Source: a virus. From it: 53,154 bases of DNA. Of the stretch, positions 47,060 through 53,154 are shown one piece after another. The translations under genes and the position numbers were made by a program. The notes below the pieces were generated by a model. It had not been told where the DNA came from. It made no database searches and was given only the letters and a program-made list of their open reading frames with translations. Numbering within the stretch: the stretch's first letter is position 1; each line of letters starts with the position of its first letter. The DNA is taken from the IMG/VR virus record IMGVR_UViG_3300031839_000284, positions 1-53,154 of that record. One strand, 5' to 3'.

Positions 47060-47159
47060 TACTTTTTCCCTTTTTCTTTTTCATTTTCTTAGCATAAGCT
47101 TTTGCTGCTGCTTTCCCTTTAGCGGTGTATGAAAATTTTTTTGTTCCTACTTTTGGCAT
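47043..47159 (-). CDS. Lysine-rich micro-protein, 38 residues
   Basis: ATG at 47159 overlaps the lysozyme stop as TAATG. Reads MPKVGTKKFSYTAKGKAAAK then AYAKKMKKKKGKSS and lysines, ending at TAA (47043). The GKKKFxYTxKG pattern is common in phages. Too short for usual gene finders but coherent with its basic neighbours. Confidence 0.7.
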   Translation of the reverse strand: MPKVGTKKFSYTAKGKAAAKAYAKKMKKKKGKSSAKKK

Positions 47160-47605
47160 TATAATCCTCCTTTTAATACTCTATCTCTTAACCTAGTCGC
47201 ACGAGGTCCTACTTGTGTAGCCCAACGACTATCCATCATCTCAACTGCAGCAGTATTCCAATCCTGTTTTTCTATCGCAGTTAAAAACTTTTGAAACTTT
47301 AACAACCTTGTAATACCTAAATTAAAACACATATTAGCTAATACACGTTTTATATCTTCAGGCTGATTAGAAGCCCAAGGCATATTTCTTTCTAAATCAG
47401 CAAACACAGACTCTATATCTTTTTCAAAACATTCGATAACTCGTTCCTTTGATACTGGGGTTCCAACTGGTTCTCCGTGTTCGGGATCGCTTTCAAGTAC
47501 AAGGTGACCAATACCAAAAGTGGGATAACCCAAATGATCATTATAAATTTCGTATATACACCCTTCATCAAACTCTAACTCTTCTCTTAATTTATTAATA
47601 TTCAT
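47159..47605 (-). CDS. T4-type lysozyme (GH24 endolysin)
   Basis: 148 residues from the ATG at 47605, three nt after the upstream stop; a longer frame exists but would start inside the neighbour. MNINKLREELEFDEGCIYEI and GYPTFGIGHLV give Glu14, Asp23 and Thr29, equal to T4 lysozyme Glu11, Asp20, Thr26; the fold ends normally (RWATQVGPRATRLRDRVLKG). It cuts cell-wall murein. No export signal, so the holin candidate would release it. Confidence 0.93.
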   Translation of the reverse strand: MNINKLREELEFDEGCIYEIYNDHLGYPTFGIGHLVLESDPEHGEPVGTPVSKERVIECFEKDIESVFADLERNMPWASNQPEDIKRVLANMCFNLGITRLLKFQKFLTAIEKQDWNTAAVEMMDSRWATQVGPRATRLRDRVLKGGL

Positions 47606-47607
47606 AC

Positions 47608-47940
47608 TTAATTTATTCCTAATTCTATTGAAGTAGCTCCCCCAGTAGCTACAGTTATATTGCCTATCTGTCCTACTGCTTGAATTCCTTTTTCGTTGCC
47701 AGAATATAAATCTACCCACGTTTGACCATTCCATAGTTGTAATTGGTTAGTGGAAAGATTCCATATAATATCACCATTATTAAATTTATTTTCATTACGC
47801 TGAGTTTCGTTTACTGATAGTGTGGAATCTACGTCAACCCTGTTTAAACTTAATTCTAAAACCCTTACTAAACGATTAAAAGTATCTGAAGAAACTTCGC
47901 CAATAGAAATAGGTAATTTAGTTTCTAATAATTTACCCAT
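47608..47940 (-). CDS. Tail-associated hypothetical protein
   Basis: 110 residues. MGKLLETKLPISIGEVSSDT, then IIWNLSTNQLQLWNGQTWVD and an ordered C-terminus GATSIELGIN. The NxxQLQLWNGxxWVD pattern is typical of short phage tail or fibre-tip proteins. Directly after the gp10-like gene. Confidence 0.68.
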   Translation of the reverse strand: MGKLLETKLPISIGEVSSDTFNRLVRVLELSLNRVDVDSTLSVNETQRNENKFNNGDIIWNLSTNQLQLWNGQTWVDLYSGNEKGIQAVGQIGNITVATGGATSIELGIN

Positions 47941-49820
47941 TACCGTCTACCATCAGGTCTGAAGTTTAATCGCATAGCTCCTACTCTAAACCCTACGCCT
48001 TCTGTACTTCCTGGTGCTCCATCATCATCTGATTCTACTCGTAAAACAGCTTGTCTGCCTCTAACTCTCGTATCAATTTTAGTTGTTGCTGAATCACAAA
48101 CACTAGTTACTGCTGTTGTTAAACTTTCTCCAGGAAAATTCCTACGTTTTAAAACAACATTAACGCTTTGTCCTCCACTTCCAGTTGAACCACTTCCTGT
48201 AAACTGTATATCAGGAATAATTCTACTAATAAATTGAAAATCTTCTCCTCCTGGATCAATATCAAAATCACTGGATTCAATAAATACGTTCGTCATAGGA
48301 GAACCATCATTATCATTACCTGTTTCGTGGTCATAAAGATAGCCTATATCTGAAGAAGAACTTGTTGCTTTAGGTGTACTAAAAATACCTTCGTCTATCC
48401 AACATGTTCTGGTTAAAGTTCCTATAGTCCAAACCTGTTCTTCATAATTGAAAACTACGTATTTATTAAGAGTATTCGAACCACTGCTACAATAAAACCA
48501 CCCAACCTCATCGAAAGCTTTATTTACAAAACCAAAAATCTGATAACTTTGACTTTCATTTAAATCACTAAAAACATAAGCTTGTACACTACAAGGAATA
48601 TCTTGGGTGGCTCCTGTATAAGTATAAAAACCTTTTTTATCCATCCAAAAAATTCCTTTAGGAGTGTTAACCATAGCGTTGGGGCTAACTAACCCCACTC
48701 CTTCATTAACTAAATTTAAACTAAAAGTAAAAGGCTGACCTATAAAAGTCATAGAGTATAGGGAAGTGTCCGTCCAAACTAAAATTTCTTGTTTAGCACG
48801 TATGGCTCCTACGATAGATGATCCTGCTGATAACCTAAAAGAACCTGCTGTGTTTGTAGATAAAGGTTCCCATTGAACAGCATTTTCTTGGTCACTCCAA
48901 GCAATAAACATAGGATCGATAGCTCCTGTTCTAGCTGTTTCTCCAGTATTTAAAGGATCAGCACCAAAACAAATCACGTGTCGGTCAATATCAGAAACCA
49001 TTACCTGTAAAGCTAAAGTAGGAGGAAGATTTGCACCTGCTAAATCTGAAAGAGCTACTGCTCGAGTTTCTGTTCCGTTTGTTTTATCCCAGTAATAAAC
49101 AGAACCTGCTCTCGGGTTTATTATTAAATCTTCACCAAAATTATCGTGTGACCATAAACGTAATTGATTATTAAAACTAAGCGTTGTAGTTGACCCAAAA
49201 GCTCCAGCTCCCCAAAGTCCTGCTCCCCAACCCGTTGATTGAACATAAACATCCAAACCAGTGTTTATTTGATAAGCAGCATCGGTAGAACTTCCACCAT
49301 TTCCAGTATCACTAGAATTTGCTGTAGCCGAGGCGGTAAACGTATAGGTGTTAGCCGATGGAACAGAAGTTATTTGATGCTCTTGATTTAAAACAGTAGC
49401 GGTAATATTACCGCCTAAAGATACAGCACTACTAATAGTTACAAAATCATCGATACTTGCTCCATGGTTTGTATCTGTAGCTGTAATAACCGCACTACCA
49501 TCAGTAGCGGAAAAAGTTGTAACGTTTAAATCAGTTGAGCGGATTGGAGTGATGTCTGAAAAACTATCTCCATCTAAAATATAATATTTCCACGTTGTTC
49601 CTAAGCCTAAAAGTTTCGTTCCGTCTAAAGCTACCCAAGCGTGGAGTGCTCTACCTGTAGACTGAAAATAATTAGCAGTTGCTTTAGACCATCCACCAAT
49701 TTTTTCGGGAAGCCCTTTTCTAAAACGAACTAAATTAGAATCAAACCAACCGCCTTCATTTGAATAAGCTGTTCCTTCTTTGTTGATTCCAGGTTTAAAA
49801 AGGAACTTTTGTAAAGGCAT
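47940..49820 (-). CDS. P22 gp10-like tail/head-closure protein
   Basis: 626 residues. N-terminal FKPGINKEGTAYSNEGGWFD and LVRFRKGLPEKIGGW, then long beta-rich parts with SHDNFGEDLIINPRAGSVYY, and C-terminal FRVGAMRLNFRPDGR. This resembles the phage stabilisation / gp10 family that joins the portal to the tail in P22-like virions. Length is a little above P22 gp10 (472). Confidence 0.75.
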   Translation of the reverse strand: MPLQKFLFKPGINKEGTAYSNEGGWFDSNLVRFRKGLPEKIGGWSKATANYFQSTGRALHAWVALDGTKLLGLGTTWKYYILDGDSFSDITPIRSTDLNVTTFSATDGSAVITATDTNHGASIDDFVTISSAVSLGGNITATVLNQEHQITSVPSANTYTFTASATANSSDTGNGGSSTDAAYQINTGLDVYVQSTGWGAGLWGAGAFGSTTTLSFNNQLRLWSHDNFGEDLIINPRAGSVYYWDKTNGTETRAVALSDLAGANLPPTLALQVMVSDIDRHVICFGADPLNTGETARTGAIDPMFIAWSDQENAVQWEPLSTNTAGSFRLSAGSSIVGAIRAKQEILVWTDTSLYSMTFIGQPFTFSLNLVNEGVGLVSPNAMVNTPKGIFWMDKKGFYTYTGATQDIPCSVQAYVFSDLNESQSYQIFGFVNKAFDEVGWFYCSSGSNTLNKYVVFNYEEQVWTIGTLTRTCWIDEGIFSTPKATSSSSDIGYLYDHETGNDNDGSPMTNVFIESSDFDIDPGGEDFQFISRIIPDIQFTGSGSTGSGGQSVNVVLKRRNFPGESLTTAVTSVCDSATTKIDTRVRGRQAVLRVESDDDGAPGSTEGVGFRVGAMRLNFRPDGRR

Positions 49821-49829
49821 CTGACTTTC

Positions 49830-50012
49830 CTACAATAGTTTATCTACACCTAAAGAAGCTGCAATTAAACCATACAAACCCCATAGAATAAATTCTAGTC
49901 TTTTAAACTTAGCAGAGCCTTCATCAAGACGTTTTTCTATGTATTCGTAACGAATAGCACATTCTCTTTCATGTGCTTCTAATTTAATTAAAGCTTCTTT
50001 TGTAGTAGTCAT
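49830..50012 (-). CDS. Coiled-coil plus C-terminal membrane anchor protein
   Basis: 60 residues. A helix (LIKLEAHERECAIRYEYIEK) and C-terminal hydrophobic FILWGLYGLIAASLGVDKLL. The ERECAIRYEYIEKRLDEG pattern resembles haemolysin XhlA-like phage accessory proteins. Possibly a lysis helper. Confidence 0.6.
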   Translation of the reverse strand: MTTTKEALIKLEAHERECAIRYEYIEKRLDEGSAKFKRLEFILWGLYGLIAASLGVDKLL

Positions 50013-50015
50013 GAG

Positions 50016-50183
50016 TTATTTTTCTTTTGCTTTCCCTACATTAATAGCACACCAGTCGATCAGTTTATAAATTTTACCAATCATTTGATCGTCTTTTGGT
50101 GTTGGTGTTAAAGCACAAATTAATGATGCTCCTGAAATAATCCAAGGTGCTAATTGAATTATGTTTAATATCATATCTAACAT
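50016..50183 (-). CDS. Small membrane protein, 55 residues
   Basis: ATG at 50183 with AAGGAGAAAAAT before it; reads MLDMILNIIQLAPWIISGAS then LICALTPTPKDDQMIGKIYK and ends VGKAKEK. One membrane segment. I recall this APWIISGASLICALTPTPKDD pattern in marine phages, where it is unannotated; holin-like topology but charge signals are unclear. Confidence 0.7.
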   Translation of the reverse strand: MLDMILNIIQLAPWIISGASLICALTPTPKDDQMIGKIYKLIDWCAINVGKAKEK

Positions 50184-50195
50184 ATTTTTCTCCTT

Positions 50196-50285
50196 TTAAA
50201 GTGGATGATTATCATCCATTAATAAAACAGCGATACTTACAACACAAAATATTGCAATACTTAATTGCAAAATAGTATAAATCAC
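50196..50285 (-). CDS. Candidate 29-residue membrane peptide
   Basis: A GTG at 50285 overlaps the upstream stop (GTGA) and reads (fM)IYTILQLSIAIFCVVSIAV then LLMDDNHPL, a single hydrophobic helix, before a TAA 10 nt from the next leader. Very short, so tentative. Confidence 0.45.
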   Translation of the reverse strand: MIYTILQLSIAIFCVVSIAVLLMDDNHPL

Positions 50286-50485
50286 TCTTCTGAAAGTTTT
50301 TCAGAAACTTCTTTTGACTCTTCTATAAATGCTTGATTAAAAACTTGTTGACAAGCTTTTATTTGATCTAATTGAAACATTAAACTATTTTCTTTATTTT
50401 GAAGATCGTTTAGTTGGGACTGTAAATATTTTTGTCGTTCTGTTAATTCGACTTCTTTTGTTTCTACTTTTTTATTTTCTGACAT
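50282..50485 (-). CDS. Coiled-coil hypothetical protein
   Basis: 67 residues: MSENKKVETKEVELTERQKY then a continuous coiled coil with QSQLNDLQNKENSLMFQLDQ, ending acidic. No domain recognised. Followed by the GTGA-coupled peptide. Confidence 0.65.
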   Translation of the reverse strand: MSENKKVETKEVELTERQKYLQSQLNDLQNKENSLMFQLDQIKACQQVFNQAFIEESKEVSEKLSEE

Positions 50486-50497
50486 TATTTATTCCTT

Positions 50498-50770
50498 TTA
50501 ACTGTTATCAGTTATGTAAGCTTTGCCAGTTGTAATTGCACTTGTATAGCTAGACTTATCTGATGAGTCTCCTACTACGTCAGGTGTTTCATCATCTTCG
50601 TCTACTGGTGCATAAGCCAAGATAATTTCAAGATGGTCTACATTTCTTTGTACCATTTCGTTTATTTCTTCTTGAGTCATGCCTGTTACATCATGTGTAC
50701 CATCATTGACAGCGTTGATAAGCGTTACGCTATCGGTTGCTGCTGTTAATACTTTTGTTACTGTTGCCAT
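50498..50770 (-). CDS. Hypothetical 90-residue protein
   Basis: MATVTKVLTAATDSVTLINA and a helix EEINEMVQRNVDHLEIILAY, then acidic and Ser/Thr-rich. Small structural protein downstream of the fibre gene; no family. Confidence 0.62.
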   Translation of the reverse strand: MATVTKVLTAATDSVTLINAVNDGTHDVTGMTQEEINEMVQRNVDHLEIILAYAPVDEDDETPDVVGDSSDKSSYTSAITTGKAYITDNS

Positions 50771-50788
50771 TTTATACTCCTATTGTTG

Positions 50789-53154
50789 TTAGCCTTCTAA
50801 GGCTTCTATTCTTGTTGTTAAAGCATCTATTTTATCATCTGCTTCTTGTAAAGCTTTAATTAATGGCATAACAAATTGACCATAATCTAGTGTTTGCATG
50901 CCATCAGGTTCTTGACCCCAACCATTAAATTTTTCAGGTTCTACACTTAAATTGTCTAAGGCTGCTTTAACCTCTTGAGCCAACATACCTGTTTGCCATG
51001 TGGTTATTTTTGCTTCTGTTTCGTGTGGTTGGTGAGTATCCCATTCTTCAGGAACATCACAAGGAGCTTTAATGTGGTAATTTACTGTTCTTAGTTGATT
51101 AATAAAATCTAAACCCAAAGGATGGTCTGTAATATCCTTTTTCTTGCGTTCATCAGAACCAGTGGTAAAACTAGAACCCCCATAAGAAAGTCTTGACCAG
51201 TCAGTGCCACTTCTACCAAAAGTTATGGCGTAATCTGCTGTACCAGTATCTCCGTTATTATAACCAATGTGTCCTCTTACACTTCCTGTGGCTGAAGTCC
51301 GCATAGCATACCCAATAGCCAGATTTCCCGTACCAGTTGTTGTGTTATCCCCAGCAAGAGTACCAATAAAAGTGTTTAATGAACCAGTAGTAACAGAACC
51401 ACCAGCCGCATATCCAACTGCTGTGTTGCTATTTACTGTAGCCATAGCATCCAAAGCCTGTGTACCAATTGCTGTATTGTAACTTCCAGTGGTAATATCT
51501 CCACCTGCTAAGTAACCAAGGGTTGTATTGTAATTTCCTGTGGTTGTATTTACAGAAGAACTTTTACCAACTGCGGTGTTATAAGCTCCTGTAGTATTTT
51601 CAAAAAGTGCTGCGTGTCCCACCGCAGTGTTTGCTGTGGAAGTTGTAGAATCATATAAGGCTGATGCACCAACAGCTGTATTATTTTCACCAGTTGTGTT
51701 TGCGGTAAGTGCGGAGATACCAACTGCTGTACAGTTTGAGGCGGTGGTGTTAGCATCTAAAGCACCTTTACCAACTGCGGTGTTACTTGCTCCTGTAGTA
51801 TTTGCAATCATTGCTTGATGTCCTACCGCAGTATTAGAAGCACCAGTTGTATTGACTCGTAATGCCATACGACCAACTGCTGTGTTATTAGATGCTGTGG
51901 TATTGGCTGATAGAGCTGAAGTACCTACAGCAGTGTTTTCTGAACCTGTGGTGTTTGCATCTCCTGCTAAAGCACCCACTGCAACATTTTCTGTACCTGT
52001 GGTGTTTGCTAGTAAAGCCTGATGACCCACTGCTGTATTGTTATCTGCTGTGGTGTTGGCATCTAAAGCTTGTACTCCAATAGCAACATTATTATCTCCT
52101 TCCGTATTAGCTTCTAAAGAATTAACACCAAGCCCTACATTACTACCACCTGTGGTATTGTTTATTAGTGAGGTTCTGCCGATAGCAGTATTATTAGCCC
52201 CTGTGGTGTTTGCTGTTAAAGCACCTTTACCAACTGCTGTGTTGGAAGATGCTGTCGTATTATTCCTCAATGCATCAGCTCCAACTGCTGTATTTTCAGC
52301 ACCAGTTGTGTTTGCTGATAAAGCAACATCACCAATAGCTGTGTTGTTAGAAGCAGTGGTGTTGGCATCTAAGGCATCAGCTCCAACTGCTACATTGTCT
52401 GTACCAGTGGTGTTTGCTCCTAGTGCATTAGCACCTATACCAACATTGTTAGAAGCTGTGGTATTGGCATCTAATGCTGTAACTCCAATCGCAACATTCC
52501 CTGCACCTGTGGTGTTAGCATCTAAAGCAGCATAACCAATTGCGATGTTGTTGTTTGCTGTGGTGTTATTATCTAAAGCATTAGCACCCAAGGCTACGTT
52601 AAATGCACCAGTTGTATTTGCTGATAAAGAAGCGTAACCAACTGCTGTGTTGTTATTTGCTGTTGTATTAGCATCTAAGGCTAAAGCACCTAATGCTACG
52701 TTGCTTGTGCCTGTTGTGTTTAAATATAGAGCTTGAAAACCCACTCCTGTGTTGTTATCTGCTGTTGTATTGGTACTTAAAGCAAGTCCCCCAACGGCTG
52801 TATTATAATCACCTGTAGTACTGGCATCTAAAGTAGCATAACCTAACGCAGTATTACGAGTACCAGTTGTATTTGCTAGTAAAGCATTTCTACCAACAGC
52901 AGTGTTACCACTTGCAGTGGTACTTAAACCTAATGCACCTGTACCTACTGCTGTATTTTCATCACCACTTGTTAAAGCTGCAAAAACACCTACACCTAAA
53001 CCTGTATTATAGTTAGCTGCATCAATTGTGCCTGTGGTTGTGTCTCCAATCATTATTGAGGATGTGCCAAAGGTTTTACTTGCTATACCGTTATAAGTAG
53101 CTGCTGTTGAAGCTCCTGTAATTGTTAAATCTCCACCTACTGAAGCATCATCTG
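50789..53154 (-). CDS. Tail fibre with YadA-like repeats and S74 chaperone; 5' end outside window
   Basis: The frame runs open to the right edge (codons before 53053 read ...SVGGDLTITGAS), so the N-terminus is missing. About 33 units of 17 residues of form NTAVGxxALxxNTTxxx, often alternating TTG and TTA/TTS, resemble the left-handed beta-roll of YadA-type trimeric adhesins. The C-terminus GSDERKKKDITDHPLGLDFI is the S74 intramolecular chaperone with Ser-Asp cleavage site and Lys; then coiled coil ITTWQTGMLAQEVKAALDNL. It should trimerise, self-cleave and bind the host surface. Confidence 0.9.
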   Translation of the reverse strand, partial: DDASVGGDLTITGASTAATYNGIASKTFGTSSIMIGDTTTGTIDAANYNTGLGVGVFAALTSGDENTAVGTGALGLSTTASGNTAVGRNALLANTTGTRNTALGYATLDASTTGDYNTAVGGLALSTNTTADNNTGVGFQALYLNTTGTSNVALGALALDANTTANNNTAVGYASLSANTTGAFNVALGANALDNNTTANNNIAIGYAALDANTTGAGNVAIGVTALDANTTASNNVGIGANALGANTTGTDNVAVGADALDANTTASNNTAIGDVALSANTTGAENTAVGADALRNNTTASSNTAVGKGALTANTTGANNTAIGRTSLINNTTGGSNVGLGVNSLEANTEGDNNVAIGVQALDANTTADNNTAVGHQALLANTTGTENVAVGALAGDANTTGSENTAVGTSALSANTTASNNTAVGRMALRVNTTGASNTAVGHQAMIANTTGASNTAVGKGALDANTTASNCTAVGISALTANTTGENNTAVGASALYDSTTSTANTAVGHAALFENTTGAYNTAVGKSSSVNTTTGNYNTTLGYLAGGDITTGSYNTAIGTQALDAMATVNSNTAVGYAAGGSVTTGSLNTFIGTLAGDNTTTGTGNLAIGYAMRTSATGSVRGHIGYNNGDTGTADYAITFGRSGTDWSRLSYGGSSFTTGSDERKKKDITDHPLGLDFINQLRTVNYHIKAPCDVPEEWDTHQPHETEAKITTWQTGMLAQEVKAALDNLSVEPEKFNGWGQEPDGMQTLDYGQFVMPLIKALQEADDKIDALTTRIEALEG
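51300..53050. repeat. 51-bp coding tandem repeat, about 33 units
   Basis: Degenerate 51-bp units in the tail fibre gene, each with GTNTTNGC-type words encoding NTTG/A and A(V/I)G. Many pairs of units are closer to each other than to their neighbours, so expansion was by multi-unit duplication. Confidence 0.9.

Noticed and set aside
47606-47734. Upstream extension of the lysozyme
   Set aside because: The extra 43 residues lie inside the 110-residue gene in another frame and match nothing in GH24 lysozymes.
50789-53154. CRISPR array
   Set aside because: Regular units, but they are an open reading frame encoding NTAVG-type repeats with no distinct spacers.
1-53154. tRNA genes, integrase or attachment sites
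   Set aside because: No cloverleaf with CCA-ready acceptor, no tyrosine or serine recombinase motif and no direct end repeat was seen by eye.
1-53154. Closed circular genome
   Set aside because: The start and end sequences share no overlap, and portal and fibre are both cut, so the window is a fragment.

Overview
The window is a large part of the genome of a lytic-type tailed bacteriophage. It carries terminase small and large subunits, a portal protein, a P22 gp10-like tail/head-closure protein, a tail fibre ending in an S74 self-cleaving chaperone, a T4-type lysozyme, an Rz/Rz1-like spanin pair, a family A DNA polymerase, an archaeo-eukaryotic-type primase and helicases. There is no bacterial housekeeping gene, rRNA or recognisable tRNA. 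Spanins and phage lipoproteins imply a Gram-negative host. The virion module, the AT-rich composition and many small marine-phage-type proteins suggest a marine short-tailed phage, perhaps distantly like SAR116/roseobacter HMO-2011-type phages; that placement is inference. Both ends cut genes (portal 3' end at the left, tail fibre 5' end at the right). The major capsid gene is not present, so the genome is longer than this window.

Layout: almost everything is on the minus strand and is read right to left. 53154-41821 holds tail fibre, small membrane proteins, gp10-like protein, lysozyme, three lysine-rich micro-proteins, an SNase-type nuclease, a holin candidate and two unusual secreted or surface proteins. 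41725-31178 holds a cupin protein and very large, low-complexity proteins that look like virion/ejection proteins. 29739-31181 is the only plus-strand gene, an SNF2-type helicase. 29423-17622 is the DNA metabolism block: conserved phage protein, SSB-like protein, AEP primase, AlkB-like dioxygenase, UvrD-like helicase, methyltransferase, a relative of the 5-hmdU kinase helical domain/thymine-hypermodification enzymes, a ThyA-family enzyme and PolA. 17576-7212 is an accessory region of many small genes (nuclease, DUF932 protein, MazG, zinc-finger proteins) arranged as short cassettes, ending with TerS. 6418-1 holds two small genes, spanins, TerL and portal.

Regulation is unusually readable. About a dozen minus-strand cassettes share a sigma70-like promoter (GCTTTACT-like -35, 16-19 nt, TATACT-like -10), usually followed by a leader containing AGAAAGGAGAAA just before the start codon. 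One of these promoters has no such leader and no convincing gene: it drives about 440 nt (12993-13436) that can fold into many helices including a possible pseudoknot, a candidate structured noncoding RNA and the most unusual object here. A second regulatory system is a roughly 250-nt noncoding region present twice in inverted orientation, upstream of TerS and upstream of the SNF2 gene, with a shared 18-mer and repeated CTATTAGA-type boxes.

The other main interest is a probable DNA base modification locus (20166-26209): a ThyA-family enzyme with an altered pyrimidine-binding loop next to a protein resembling the hmdU kinase helical domain/amino acid:DNA transferase group, with a methyltransferase and an AlkB-like dioxygenase. 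All functions were assigned by reading motifs by eye; no database search was run.
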